This document shows positions 52,079-61,383 of a DNA stretch of 64,000 bases, one piece after another (the first letter of the stretch is position 1; each line of letters opens with the position of its first letter). The notes under the pieces are model-generated. The model worked only from the letters and a program-made list of their open reading frames with translations. It was not told the DNA's origin and ran no database searches. Location: the NCBI RefSeq assembly GCF_004167665.1, contig NZ_SEWE01000004.1, forward strand, positions 140,756-204,755. Reading direction: 5' to 3'. A program made the position numbers and the translations under genes. The DNA is from Hymenobacter persicinus. GTDB taxonomy: Bacteria > Bacteroidota > Bacteroidia > Cytophagales > Hymenobacteraceae.

Positions 52079-52262
52079 GACTAGCAAGGGGCCACCCGGC
52101 CCGGTGGGGAAACAACCGGGCCGGGCGCCGAAAGTAACCACCGACCGGCAGACTTGCCGGATCGGAGCGGGCCGCAACCAGAGCAGCAAGTACGGAGTGC
52201 GGGAAACTGGGCTGAAATCCCATCTTTACGGCCTCGCGCCCACTTCCAACTCCCCCTACGCC

Positions 52263-54569
52263 ATGCTCCGTCATTTTCCGGTCCTGCCAGCGCTGCTGCT
52301 CGGCCTCAGCCTGAGTGCCCGCAGCCAAAGCCTCGCCCCCGCGGCGGCCCCCTTCAGCCCCGTCGACTGGGTGAATCCGCTGGTGGGCACTGATTCCAAG
52401 CCCAGTTTGTCGAACGGCAACACCTACCCCGCCATTGCCCGGCCCTGGGGCATGAACTGCTGGCTGCCGCAAACGGGCAAGATGGGCTCGGGCTGGGCCT
52501 ACCAGTACGCGGCCGACAAAATCCGGGGCTTCAAGCAAACCCATCAGCCCTCGCCCTGGATGAACGACTACGGGCAGTTTGCCCTGATGCCGATTACGGG
52601 CAAGGTGCGCTTCGAGGAAGACGAGCGGGCCAGCTGGTTTTCCCACAAGGCCGAGGAGGCCCGCCCCTACTACTACCGGGTGTACCTGGCCGACCACGAC
52701 GTGACGACGGAAATCACCCCCACCGAGCGGGCCGCCCGTTTCCGCTTCACCTTCCCGCGCACCGACAGCGCCTACGTAGTGCTCGACGCGCTGGACAAAG
52801 GCTCCCACGTGCAGCTGCTGCCCGCCCGGCGGCGCATCGTCGGCTACACCACCCGCAACAGCGGGGGCGTGCCGGCGGACTTTAAGAGCTACTTCATCCT
52901 GGAGTTCGACCACGACTTCACCTTCACCAGCATCTACCAGGACAAGAAGCTCGACGCGGCCCTGCTCGAAGCCACGGCCAACCATACCGGCGCCGTGGTG
53001 GGCTTCCGTACCCGCCGGGGCGAGCAGGTGAACGTGCGGGTGGCCTCCTCCTTTATCAGCCCCGAGCAGGCCGAGCTGAACCTGAACGAAATCGGCCAGG
53101 ACGACTTCGAAACGGTGCAGCAGAAGGGCCGCGCGGCCTGGAACGAGCAACTCGGCCGCATCCAGGTGGAAGGCGGCTCCGACGAGCAGCGGCGCACGTT
53201 CTACTCCTGCCTGTACCGCTCCCTGCTGTTTCCGCGCAAGTTCTACGAGGTGAATGCCCAGGGCCAGGTGGTGCACTACAGCCCCTACAACGGGCAGACG
53301 CGGCCGGGCTACCTCTACACCGATACCGGCTTCTGGGACACGTTCCGGGCCCTGTTTCCCTTCCTGAACCTGCTGTATCCGGAGGTCAACCAGCAGGTGC
53401 AGGCCGGCCTGGTCAACGCCTATACGGAAGGCGGCTGGCTGCCGGAATGGGGCAGCCCGGGCTACCGCGACATTATGGTGGGCAACAACTCGGCCTCGGT
53501 GGTGGCCGACGCCTACGTAAAAGGCGGCCGGGGCTACGACATCCAGACCTTGTATCAGGCCCTGCTGCACGGGGCCAACAACGCCGGCCCCGTGTCGGCC
53601 GTGGGACGCTACGGGGTGCAGTACTACAACAAGCTTGGCTACGTGCCTTACGACGTGAAAATCGACGAAAGCGCGGCCCGCACCCTGGAATACGCCTACG
53701 ACGACTTCGCCATTTATCAGCTGGCCAAAGCCCTGAACCGGCCCAAGAAGGAAATCAACCTTTACGCCCAACGCAGCCAGAACTACCGCAAGCTCTTCGA
53801 CAAGCAAACCGGGCTGATGCGGGGCCGCAACCAGGACGGCTCGTTTCAGACCCCGTTCAACCCCTTCAAGTGGGGCGGCGCCTTTACCGAGGGCAACAGC
53901 TGGCACTACACCTGGTCGGTGTTTCACGACGTGCAGGGGCTGATGGACCTCATGGGCGGCCCGAAGCCCTTCACGGCGGCCCTAGACACGGTCTTTACCC
54001 TGCCCCCGGTGTTCGACGCGTCGTACTACGGCTCGGTGATTCACGAAATCAAGGAGATGCAGATTGCCGGCATGGGCAACTACGCCCACGGCAACCAGCC
54101 CATCCAGCACATGATTTACCTCTACAACTACGCCGCCCAGCCCTGGAAAGCGCAGTACTGGGTGCGCGAAACCCTGAACCGCCTCTACCTGCCCACCCCC
54201 GACGGCTACTGCGGCGACGAGGACAACGGGCAGACCTCGGCCTGGTACGTGTTTTCGGCCCTGGGCTTCTACCCCGTCTGCCCCGCCTCCGACCAGTACG
54301 TGCTCGGCGCCCCGCTCTTCCCCAAGGCCACCCTGCACCTGCCCAACGGCAAGGACGTGGTGCTCAACGCCCCGCTGAACAGCGCCCAAAACCGCTACAT
54401 CCGCACGCTCACCCTCAACGGCCAGCCCTACGAGCACAACTGGCTCAGCCACGAGGCCTTGCTCCAAGGCGCCACCCTCGACTTCGACATGGCCGCCGAG
54501 CCCAATAAGGCCCGCGGAGTTAAGCCCGAGGATGCCCCGTTTTCCTTTTCTAAACCAGTGAGGCGGTAA
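52263..54569 (+). CDS. GH92 family alpha-mannosidase-like hydrolase, 768 aa
   Basis: Secreted calcium-dependent exo-alpha-mannosidase family. Signal peptide (MLRHFPVLPALLLGLSLSARSQ). Characteristic blocks: VNPLVGTDSKPSLSNGNTYP near the start, DTGFWDTFRALFPFLNL, EGNSWHYTWSVFHD (general acid and substrate site region) and YCGDEDNGQTSAWYVFSALGFYPV in the C-terminal barrel. Length is normal. Divergent from the AraC regulator; no other glycan genes nearby. Confidence 0.93.
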   Translation: MLRHFPVLPALLLGLSLSARSQSLAPAAAPFSPVDWVNPLVGTDSKPSLSNGNTYPAIARPWGMNCWLPQTGKMGSGWAYQYAADKIRGFKQTHQPSPWMNDYGQFALMPITGKVRFEEDERASWFSHKAEEARPYYYRVYLADHDVTTEITPTERAARFRFTFPRTDSAYVVLDALDKGSHVQLLPARRRIVGYTTRNSGGVPADFKSYFILEFDHDFTFTSIYQDKKLDAALLEATANHTGAVVGFRTRRGEQVNVRVASSFISPEQAELNLNEIGQDDFETVQQKGRAAWNEQLGRIQVEGGSDEQRRTFYSCLYRSLLFPRKFYEVNAQGQVVHYSPYNGQTRPGYLYTDTGFWDTFRALFPFLNLLYPEVNQQVQAGLVNAYTEGGWLPEWGSPGYRDIMVGNNSASVVADAYVKGGRGYDIQTLYQALLHGANNAGPVSAVGRYGVQYYNKLGYVPYDVKIDESAARTLEYAYDDFAIYQLAKALNRPKKEINLYAQRSQNYRKLFDKQTGLMRGRNQDGSFQTPFNPFKWGGAFTEGNSWHYTWSVFHDVQGLMDLMGGPKPFTAALDTVFTLPPVFDASYYGSVIHEIKEMQIAGMGNYAHGNQPIQHMIYLYNYAAQPWKAQYWVRETLNRLYLPTPDGYCGDEDNGQTSAWYVFSALGFYPVCPASDQYVLGAPLFPKATLHLPNGKDVVLNAPLNSAQNRYIRTLTLNGQPYEHNWLSHEALLQGATLDFDMAAEPNKARGVKPEDAPFSFSKPVRR

Positions 54570-54574
54570 AACGA

Positions 54575-54667
54575 TGTAGAGACGCCTACTTGCGTCTCGG
54601 CGTCAGCACGACCGGCACCGCCTACCAACGGGCTCTACCGATTGAGACGCAAGTAGGCGTCGCTACA
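54575..54667. repeat. REPIN-like element of two hairpin arms, 93 bp
   Basis: Arms 54575-54598 and 54644-54667 are inverted copies with 23 of 24 positions matching. Each arm is itself a palindrome (GAGACGC CTACTT GCGTCTC). The 45-bp centre is not repeated. It sits between the GH92 gene and the sce7726-like gene. Confidence 0.8.
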
Positions 54668-54680
54668 CCCTTTCCGGCCG

Positions 54681-54688
54681 TATCTTGC
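54681..54688 (+). promoter_or_regulatory. candidate -7 box TATCTTGC
   Basis: Same TATCTTGC variant as before gyrA; lies 9 bp before the ATG at 54697. Confidence 0.35.
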
Positions 54689-54696
54689 GGGGCTGT

Positions 54697-55356
54697 ATGA
54701 ACGACCCGGAAATCCGCGCCCTGCTTTACCCGCTGCTCCAGGGCGGCGTGCACATCGATGAGCTGCCCACCGGCACCACCCGCGCCGACGTGGTGCATAT
54801 CACCCCGGCCTTTATGCACGGCTACGAGGTGAAGGGCGACGGCGACACGCTCCAGCGCGTGACCAACCAGCTGCGCTGCTACGGGGAGGTCTACGACCTG
54901 GTCACCTTCGTCGTGACCGAGAAGCACGTGGCCAAGCTGCTGCCGTTGCTGCCGGCCTGGGTGGGCGTGCTGGTGGCCTCGGCCGAAGGACTGCGCGAGC
55001 ATCGGCCGGCCGGCTACAACGCCACCGTGGAGCCCGCCGCCCTGGCCAGCCTGCTGCTGCTCGACGAAGTCAAGCAGTTTCTGCTGGCCCGGGGCCTGAC
55101 GGGCGTCAGCACCCTGCGCCGGCGCGAGGTGCTGCACTTTCTGCGCCACACCCACACCGTGCCCCTGTCCCACCTGGCCCAGTTCGTGCGCGACCAGCTC
55201 ACCCTGCGCCTGCCCGCCCGGCTGCTGCACCGGGCCGAGCGCAAGGCCGAGCGGATGGCCCGCCCGGCCCGGCCCAAGCCCCACCGGCCCAGGAAGCGCA
55301 AAGCCCCGAAGAAGAAGAAGCCGGCCCGGGTCAAGGCTAAAAAGAAGCCGGTGTAG
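54697..55356 (+). CDS. sce7726-family-like protein with a Lys-rich tail, 219 aa
   Basis: The first 150 residues match the sce7726 pattern (MNDPEIRALLYPLL, ...RADVVHITPAFMHGYEVKGDGDTLQRVTNQLRCYGEVYD...); the GYEVKGDGDTL segment with E-x-K recalls PD-(D/E)XK nucleases, but no activity is established. The C-terminal 45 residues are almost entirely Lys/Arg/Pro/Ala (KRKAPKKKKPARVKAKKKPV), probably DNA- or RNA-binding. Confidence 0.7.
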   Translation: MNDPEIRALLYPLLQGGVHIDELPTGTTRADVVHITPAFMHGYEVKGDGDTLQRVTNQLRCYGEVYDLVTFVVTEKHVAKLLPLLPAWVGVLVASAEGLREHRPAGYNATVEPAALASLLLLDEVKQFLLARGLTGVSTLRRREVLHFLRHTHTVPLSHLAQFVRDQLTLRLPARLLHRAERKAERMARPARPKPHRPRKRKAPKKKKPARVKAKKKPV

Positions 55357-55361
55357 CTACT

Positions 55362-55464
55362 GAACGTCCTGCAGAGGCGCAGCCGAAGCATCCCGCGTGG
55401 GGTCGTCGGCTTGGCACTCCAACATCAGCACGCGAGATTCCTCGGCAAGCTCGGAATGACGTTC
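55362..55464. repeat. GTCATTCC-type interspersed repeat, 103 bp
   Basis: Ends in inverted GAACGTC (55362-55368) and GACGTTC (55458-55464). On the minus strand it reads CGTCATTCCGAGCTTGCCGA and continues GGAATCTCGCG, a pattern of intergenic repeats; related sequence occurs at 48353, 56573 and 61257. Confidence 0.5.
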
Positions 55465-55481
55465 TGATTATTCTCTCCCGC

Positions 55482-56552
55482 TCAAAACCCCAGCACGAGC
55501 TGCCGGCCGGGTTCCTCCTCACCTTCCAGCGTCGAAACCGTGACGCCGAGCAGGCGCACGCCCTTTTCCAAAGGTACCTGGGTGCGCAGCAGATCCAGGG
55601 CGGCCTGCACCAAGGCCTCCAGCGTAGGCACCGGCGCGAAGCCCGTGCGGCTGCGGGTGATTTGCTGGAAGTCGGCGTACTTGACCTTGACCGTCACGGT
55701 GCGCCCCCGGGCCCCGGTCCGCGCGCACACTTTCCAGACCGAATCGGCCAGGGGCAGCAAGGCCGTGCCCAGCTCGCTGAGCGTGGTCAGGTCGTGCTCG
55801 AAGGTGGTTTCCGAGCCGATAGACTTGCGCACCCGGTTGGGCTGCACCGGGCGGTGGTCTTCGGCCCGGGCAATGGCGTAGTAGTACGAGCCGGCCTTGC
55901 CAAAGTGCTGGCGCAACAAGGCCTCGGTCTGCTGGCGTAAATCCAGGCCCGTGAAGATGCCCAAGCCATTCAGGCGCGCCGCGGTGGCCGGGCCGATACC
56001 GTGAAACTGCCCCACGGCTAGGGTTTCCACGAAGGCCAGGCCCTGGTGGGGCCGGATGACGTACTGCCCGTTGGGCTTGCGGTAGTCGGAGGCCAGCTTA
56101 GCCAGAAACTTATTGTAGGAAATGCCCGCCGAGGCGTACAGCTGGGTTTCCTGGAAGATCCGGGCCCGGATTTCCCGCGCCAGCTCGGTCGCCGTGAGCG
56201 GACTCGGGCTATGGGTAACGTCCAGGTAGGCTTCGTCCTACGACAGGGGCTCGACCAAATCGGTATACTCGGCGAAGATGGCCCGAATCTGCTGGGACAC
56301 GGCCTTGTAGACCTCGAAGCGGGGCTTCACGAACACCAGCTCCGGGCACTTGCGCCGGGCCAGCGCCGACGACATGGCCGAGCGCACCCCAAACTGCCGG
56401 GCTTCGTAGCTGGCTGCCGCCACCACGCCCCGCTCCCGGCTCCCCCCCACGGCCACGGGCCGCCCGCGCAGCTCGGGGTTGTCGCGCTGCTCCACGGAGG
56501 CGTAGAAGGCGTCCATGTCGAGGTGAATGATTTTGCGCGGCGGGGTTTCCAA
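55482..56552 (-). pseudogene. dinB: DNA polymerase IV (Y family), interrupted by an amber codon
   Basis: Translesion polymerase. Residues 1-104 contain the first half of the catalytic core ([36 protein letters not shown]). Codon 105 is TAG (56240-56238), and the same frame then continues through DEAYLDVTHSPS, KFLAKLASDYRKPNGQY, GIGPATAARL and the little-finger domain to 356 codons. The stop replaces the residue just before the catalytic Asp-Glu of the S-L/Y-DEAYLD motif; TAC or TTG would be one change away. The start is a TTG (56552) with an in-frame stop directly upstream. Sequencing error, true pseudogene, or readthrough remain possible. Confidence 0.85.
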
Positions 56553-56572
56553 CTACACTGAGTTACGAAGAG

Positions 56573-56603
56573 CCGTCATACCGGGCGTGCTGGGGAATGA
56601 CGG
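56573..56603. repeat. inverted repeat CCGTCAT/ATGACGG
   Basis: 7-bp arms (56573-56579 and 56597-56603) between dinB and holA; probably a short member of the GTCATTCC repeat group. Confidence 0.4.
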
Positions 56604-56628
56604 TCTGACGGGTCCTTTTTATCAGTTA

Positions 56629-57681
56629 CTACCCCGCAATGGCGCTCAGCGGCACGGGGTGCAGGATCAAAAACACCAGCTCGCGCAGGATTTCGCCGTC
56701 GGTCATCGAGCCGCTTTCCACGCCCTTGCTCTGCAAATCGGCGCGGCGGATGAGGTGGATGATGGCCCGGGTGCGGCCGAAGTCGTAGACGCGCATGCCC
56801 AGCGCGTAGTCCTTCTGGGCGAAGGAGTTCATGATGCCCAGCTTCTTGAAGTCGGCGTCGGAGGGGTTGCCGTGCTGGTGGAGCACGAGCAGCTTGGTGA
56901 AAAAGCCGAACAGCAGGGTCAGGTTCGGGATGAGCGGGTTGGCCTTGGGGTTGGCCTCGAAGTAGGTCAGAATGCGGTTGGCCTTGAGCACGTCGCGCTG
57001 AATGAGGGCTTTTTGCAGCTCGAAGATGTTGTACTCCTTGCTGATGCCCACCATGCGCTGCACCAGGTCCTCGTCGATGCTGTGGCCGGGCAGCACGTTG
57101 AGCAGAAGCTTGTCGATTTCGTTGGTGAGCCGGCCCAAATCGGTACCGATGTACTCGGCCAGCATGGCCGTGGCCTGCCCGCCGATGCTCTGCTGCCGGC
57201 TGCGCACGTACCCCGCAATAAAGGCCGGCACCTGGTTATCGTACACCTTCTTGCTGGTCAGCACCGCGGCCTTTTCGCCCACGAGCTTGCCGAGCTTCTT
57301 GCGGGCGTCCAGGGTTTTGTGCTTGTAGCAGAACACCAGCACGGTGCTCTGGAGCGGATTTTTGAGGTAAGCCTCCAGAAACGGCCAGCTTTTCTCGGCT
57401 TCCAGGTCGGCCACGGCCTGGGCTTCTTTGACAATCACCACCGACCGTTCGGCCATCATTGGGAAGCGCTTGGCCTGACCCAGAATCGTGGCCACGTCGG
57501 CATCCTTGCCGTAGAGCACCACTTGGTTGAAGCCCCGCTCGTGCTCGGGCAGCACGCTTTGCTCGAGCTGGTTGGCCACCAAATCGATGTAGTAAGGCTC
57601 TTCGCCCTGCAGAAAGTACACGGGCTGAAACTGCCGCTGCTGAATCTGCTTGAGAAGGTCGTCGGGGCTGAAAGTAGGCAT
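56629..57681 (-). CDS. holA: DNA polymerase III delta subunit
   Basis: Clamp-loader subunit that opens the beta sliding clamp. The clamp-binding and AAA-like parts are recognisable: [20 protein letters not shown] at the N-terminus, [17 protein letters not shown], and the C-terminal [21 protein letters not shown]. 350 residues from ATG 57681 ([14 protein letters not shown]). Divergent from tyrS. Confidence 0.92.
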   Translation of the reverse strand: MPTFSPDDLLKQIQQRQFQPVYFLQGEEPYYIDLVANQLEQSVLPEHERGFNQVVLYGKDADVATILGQAKRFPMMAERSVVIVKEAQAVADLEAEKSWPFLEAYLKNPLQSTVLVFCYKHKTLDARKKLGKLVGEKAAVLTSKKVYDNQVPAFIAGYVRSRQQSIGGQATAMLAEYIGTDLGRLTNEIDKLLLNVLPGHSIDEDLVQRMVGISKEYNIFELQKALIQRDVLKANRILTYFEANPKANPLIPNLTLLFGFFTKLLVLHQHGNPSDADFKKLGIMNSFAQKDYALGMRVYDFGRTRAIIHLIRRADLQSKGVESGSMTDGEILRELVFLILHPVPLSAIAG

Positions 57682-57748
57682 CGGGAGCAAGGAAACGAAA
57701 AACACAACCCGCCGCCGGCTTCTAAGCGGCCATCTTTGGGGGCGAAGT

Positions 57749-57778
57749 CAAAGTTACTGCTCCCTGCCCTTACCTTTG
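57749..57778. promoter_or_regulatory. divergent -7 boxes for holA and tyrS
   Basis: TAACTTTG on the minus strand (57756-57749) for holA and TACCTTTG on the plus strand (57771-57778) for tyrS. Both match TAnnTTTG exactly. Confidence 0.55.
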
Positions 57779-57864
57779 CCACTTCCCGCAAAAAGGAGCC
57801 CGCGCCGCCGGCTTATCTTGCCGCGGATTCTCTTTTTCCCGACTTCCCGACTCACGTACGCTCT

Positions 57865-59160
57865 ATGAACCTGATTGACGAACTCCGCTGGCGGGGCATG
57901 TTTCACGACATGATGCCCGGCACCGAGGAACACCTGCTGAAGAACGCACCCATCACCGGCTACATCGGCTTCGACCCCACCGCGCCCTCCCTGCACATCG
58001 GCAACCTGGCCACCATCATGCTGCTGGTGCACCTGCAGCGCGCCGGCCACCGGCCCCTGGCCCTGGTGGGCGGCGCCACCGGCATGATTGGTGACCCCTC
58101 GGGCAAGTCGGCGGAGCGCAACCTGCTCGACGAAACGGCCCTGCGCCGCAACCAGGCCGGGATTCAGGCCCAGCTCGAGAAGTTTCTCGACTTCACCCCC
58201 GGCCCCACCGGCGCGCAGGTCGTCAACAACTACGACTGGTTCAAGGACTTCGGCTTCCTGCAGTTTCTGCGCGAGGTGGGCAAGCACCTGACCGTAAACT
58301 ACATGATGGCCAAGGACTCGGTGAAGCGCCGCATCAGCGGCAACGAGGACTCCGGGGCCGAGGGCATCAGCTACACCGAGTTCAGCTACCAGCTGCTGCA
58401 GGGCTACGACTTCTTCCACTTATATAAGGAACTCGGCACCACCCTGCAGATGGGCGCCTCGGACCAGTGGGGCAACATCACCACCGGCACCGAGCTGATC
58501 CGGCGCATGTCGGGCGGCGAGGGCAAGGCCTACGCCCTCACCGGCCAGCTCATCACCAAGGCCGACGGCACCAAGTACGGCAAGAGCGAAACCGGCACCG
58601 TCTGGCTCGACCCGACGATGACCTCGCCCTACCAGTTCTACCAGTTCTTCCTGGGCGCCGCCGACGAGGACGCCCCGCGCCTGATTCGGGTGTTCACCCT
58701 GCTGTCTCAGGCTGAAATCGAGGCCCTGGAAGCTGAGCACGCCCAGGCCCCGCACCTGCGCACCCTGCAAAAGGCCCTGGCCAAGGACGTCACCATCCGG
58801 GTGCACTCGGCCGAAGCCTTCGAAGGCGCCCTGGCCGCCTCCCAGGTGCTGTTCGGGGGCGGCGACCTGGCCTCCCTGCCCGAAGCCACCCTGCTCGACG
58901 TGTTTGCCGGCGTGCCCCAGGTGGAAGTCAGCCGCGCTGAGCTGGCCGACCTCGACGCGCTGACACTGCTGAGCACGGCCACCGGCGGGGTTATCTTCGC
59001 CAGCAAGGGTGAGGCCCGCAAAATGGTGCAGAACAACGGCGTGAAGCTCAACCGCCAGAAAGTAACCCTCGACCAGTCGGCCACGGCCGTGCCCGCCCTG
59101 CTCGATAAGTACCTGGTGGCCCAGAAGGGCAAAAGCTACTTTCTGATCAAGCTGGTTTAG
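57865..59160 (+). CDS. tyrS: tyrosyl-tRNA synthetase
   Basis: Class I aminoacyl-tRNA synthetase, 431 residues. The HIGH-type motif [10 protein letters not shown] and the KMSKS-type KYGKS are present, together with the tyrosine-binding [14 protein letters not shown] and [12 protein letters not shown]. The C-terminal S4-like RNA-binding domain ends [15 protein letters not shown] 57865 begins [11 protein letters not shown]. Confidence 0.97.
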   Translation: MNLIDELRWRGMFHDMMPGTEEHLLKNAPITGYIGFDPTAPSLHIGNLATIMLLVHLQRAGHRPLALVGGATGMIGDPSGKSAERNLLDETALRRNQAGIQAQLEKFLDFTPGPTGAQVVNNYDWFKDFGFLQFLREVGKHLTVNYMMAKDSVKRRISGNEDSGAEGISYTEFSYQLLQGYDFFHLYKELGTTLQMGASDQWGNITTGTELIRRMSGGEGKAYALTGQLITKADGTKYGKSETGTVWLDPTMTSPYQFYQFFLGAADEDAPRLIRVFTLLSQAEIEALEAEHAQAPHLRTLQKALAKDVTIRVHSAEAFEGALAASQVLFGGGDLASLPEATLLDVFAGVPQVEVSRAELADLDALTLLSTATGGVIFASKGEARKMVQNNGVKLNRQKVTLDQSATAVPALLDKYLVAQKGKSYFLIKLV

Positions 59161-59198
59161 GCCCCGGACTTACCCAGCGCCTTAAATAGACCGCAAAT

Positions 59199-59230
59199 AA
59201 AAAGGCCCCGCCAGTTGGCGGGGCCTTTTT
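59199..59230. terminator. bidirectional terminator between tyrS and histone-like gene
   Basis: Perfect 14-bp stem AAAAAGGCCCCGCC (59199-59212) and GGCGGGGCCTTTTT (59217-59230), 4-nt loop. Confidence 0.9.
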
Positions 59231-59285
59231 GGTGGTCCGCAGAATCCGCGGCTGCCGAAGCGGCCGGCGGAATCCGGGGGCCAAA

Positions 59286-59552
59286 CTACTTCTTCTTGGC
59301 TGGAGCAGCTTTCTTGGCAGCGGCAGGAGCAGCGGCCTTTTTGGCTGGAGCAGCCTTGGCAGCACCGGCAGCAGGAGCGGCGCTGTTCTTGGTGTTCTGA
59401 ACTTCGGTGCGGATGCTCTGCGCCATGTTCTTCAGCTCCTGCATGCCTTTACGCACGCGGGTACCAGCGGCCGAGTTCTGCTTGTCATAGAACTTCTCGA
59501 AGTCGCCTTCCAGTGCCATTACGAGGTCTTTCAGTTTGCCAAAGTTGTTCAT
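59286..59552 (-). CDS. histone H1-like DNA-binding protein, 88 aa
   Basis: Residues 1-57 form a helical, mostly acidic/basic amphipathic region (MNNFGKLKDLVMALEGDFEK..FYDKQ) and the last 30 residues are Ala/Lys/Pro repeats (AAPAKKAAAPAAAKKAAPAKKK) like those of chlamydial Hc1 and eukaryotic H1 tails. Binds DNA non-specifically, presumably for nucleoid compaction. Widespread in Bacteroidota. Confidence 0.88.
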   Translation of the reverse strand: MNNFGKLKDLVMALEGDFEKFYDKQNSAAGTRVRKGMQELKNMAQSIRTEVQNTKNSAAPAAGAAKAAPAKKAAAPAAAKKAAPAKKK

Positions 59553-59734
59553 TGGGGAGGGTTGATTGGTGTGGATTAATGTTTTTGAACGGCCCTAATA
59601 TACAGGGATTTCAAATACAAGCAATAGTTCGACTTTTTTTCTAAAAGCCCTTTCCCCGCCTCTAAAGGCATTTTTCACCCCCAAACCACCCTCTACGGCG
59701 GAGCTTAACCCCTATCCATATCTTGGAATAGCAC

Positions 59735-59775
59735 AAAAAAGCGGCCGACCTCCGCAGGAGAAGCCGGCCGCTTTT
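59735..59775 (-). terminator. terminator of the SPT-like gene
   Basis: AAAAGCGGCCG (59737-59747) and CGGCCGCTTTT (59765-59775), 11-bp stem; on the minus strand a U-tract follows. Confidence 0.75.
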
Positions 59776-59802
59776 GGCTGAGTAGCGCAAAAACCGCTCT
59801 GA

Positions 59803-61041
59803 TTACGCGCTAACCGTATTTTTAGAGTAAAGCCCCTTATCGAGCTTCTCGGCCACGGCCTCGAAAGCGGTAATTGTCTCGCGCACGTCTTCGAGCGTAT
59901 GCACGGCCGTCGGAATCAGGCGGAGCATAATCACGCCCTTGGGCACGACCGGATAGACCACGATAGAGCAGAAAATACCGTGATTTTCGCGCAAATCGAA
60001 GGTTATTTGGGTAGCGTCGGGAATTTCACCGTTCAGGAACACCGGCGTTACCGGCGACTTGGTGGTGCCCAGGTTGAAGCCTTTTTCGCGCAAACCGCTC
60101 TGCAGGGCGCGCACCACGGTCCAGAGGTTGTCTTTGAGCTCGGGCTTGGTGCGCAGCAGCTCCAGGCGCTTCAAAGCGCCCACCACGAGCGGCATGGGCA
60201 GGCTTTTGGCGAAAATCTGGCTCCGCATGTTGTAGCGCAAATATTCAATTACGCTCTCCGGGCCCGCCACGAAGGCTCCGATGCTGGCCATGGACTTGGC
60301 AAACGTCGAAAAATAAAGGTCAATACCATCCTGAATGCCCTGTTCTTCGCCCGTTCCGGCGCCCGTAGCGCCCATCGTGCCGAAGCCGTGCGCGTCATCC
60401 ACGAACAGGCGGAAGCTGAATTTCTCCTTCAGCGCCAGCACGCCCTTCAGGTCGCCCTGGTTGCCCGACATGCCGAACACGCCCTCGGTGATGACCAGAA
60501 TACCGCCGCCGGTTTCGTTGGTCATGCGCGTGGCGCGCTCCAGCTGCTTTTCCAGGCTGGCCATGTCGTTGTGGGTATACACGAAGCGCTTGCCGGCGTG
60601 CAGGCGCACGCCGTCGATGATGCAGGCGTGCGACTCGGCGTCGTACACAATCACGTCGTGGCGGCCCACCAGCGCGTCGATGATGGACACTACGCCCTGG
60701 TAGCCGAAGTTGAGCAGCAGGCAGTCGGGCTTCATCACGAACTCGGCCAGCTCATTTTCCAGCTGCTCGTGCAGGTTGGAGTTGCCGCTCATGATGCGCG
60801 CGCCCATGGGCAGGCCCATGCCGTACTCGGTGGCGCCGTCGATATCAGCCTGCCGCACCTCGGGGTGGTTGGCCAGGCCCAGGTAGTTGTTCAAACTCCA
60901 GGTGAGGACCTCTTTGCCGCGGAAAATCATGCGGGGCTTGATTTCGCCTTCCAGCTTGGGGAAGGTGAAGTAGCCGTGCGCATAGTGGGAATGGCTGCCC
61001 AGCGGGCCGCGGTTGGAGGCAATCTTCTCGAAAAGATCCAC
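59803..61041 (-). CDS. alpha-oxoamine synthase, serine palmitoyltransferase-like, 412 aa
   Basis: PLP enzyme of the AOS family that joins an amino acid to an acyl thioester. Sequence and the Bacteroidota context fit the bacterial serine palmitoyltransferase group that starts sphingolipid synthesis; glycine C-acetyltransferase and KBL are close relatives. Blocks: SLNNYLGLANHPEVRQADI, NFGYQGVVSIIDALVGRHDV, YDAESHACIIDGVRLHAGKR, DDAHGFGTMGATGAGTGE and the PLP lysine in STFAKSMASIGAF (near 247). Start is GTG 61041, the position where MDLFEKI-type homology begins. Substrate not proved from sequence. Confidence 0.85.
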   Translation of the reverse strand: MDLFEKIASNRGPLGSHSHYAHGYFTFPKLEGEIKPRMIFRGKEVLTWSLNNYLGLANHPEVRQADIDGATEYGMGLPMGARIMSGNSNLHEQLENELAEFVMKPDCLLLNFGYQGVVSIIDALVGRHDVIVYDAESHACIIDGVRLHAGKRFVYTHNDMASLEKQLERATRMTNETGGGILVITEGVFGMSGNQGDLKGVLALKEKFSFRLFVDDAHGFGTMGATGAGTGEEQGIQDGIDLYFSTFAKSMASIGAFVAGPESVIEYLRYNMRSQIFAKSLPMPLVVGALKRLELLRTKPELKDNLWTVVRALQSGLREKGFNLGTTKSPVTPVFLNGEIPDATQITFDLRENHGIFCSIVVYPVVPKGVIMLRLIPTAVHTLEDVRETITAFEAVAEKLDKGLYSKNTVSA

Positions 61042-61105
61042 GGAGGAAACGGTTAATGGTAAAAGAAAAGCGAGGAAAGTCTGGTGGCAAACACCCCGGC
61101 ATGTA

Positions 61106-61131
61106 CAAAGTTATGGCAATCCGCAAAGGTA
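61106..61131 (-). promoter_or_regulatory. two -7-like boxes upstream of the SPT-like gene
   Basis: TACCTTTG (61131-61124) and TAACTTTG (61113-61106) on the minus strand, 18 bp apart, 65-90 bp before the GTG start. Confidence 0.5.
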
Positions 61132-61383
61132 GGCCCTGGCCGCCAGCCGTCCAACTACGCCAGCGCGGTCCTTAATTTAAGCTCCCGGGTTTAAGAAGCG
61201 GCCGGAATGGCGTTTCTTTGGGGTGTTGAATCAGTTTCAGCCGGCCTTTCCCGTTTGTCATCCTGCGCAAAGCGCAGGACGACGAGCTGGGTTGGCTATC
61301 CAGGCTTTCGAAAGACGTTCTCCTTGCCTTTGACCCGCTTTTCTCTCCCAGGTTTCCCTTCTGCTTCTCTCCCACCCTTTCGC
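61132..61383. other. intergenic region with one repeat
   Basis: Divergent region of about 250 bp before accC. It contains a nearly perfect palindrome GTCATCCTGCGC AAA GCGCAGGACGAC (61257-61283), a member of the GTCATTC-like repeat group. No coding frame supported. Confidence 0.4.

Noticed and set aside
51081..53927. A 948-codon minus-strand open frame
   Set aside because: Antisense to GH92 for most of its length and runs through the AraC gene in another frame; no domain recognised.
54575..54667. Intrinsic terminator for the GH92 gene
   Set aside because: The arms are too far apart (45 nt) and no U-tract follows; each arm is its own hairpin, which fits a REPIN-like repeat better.
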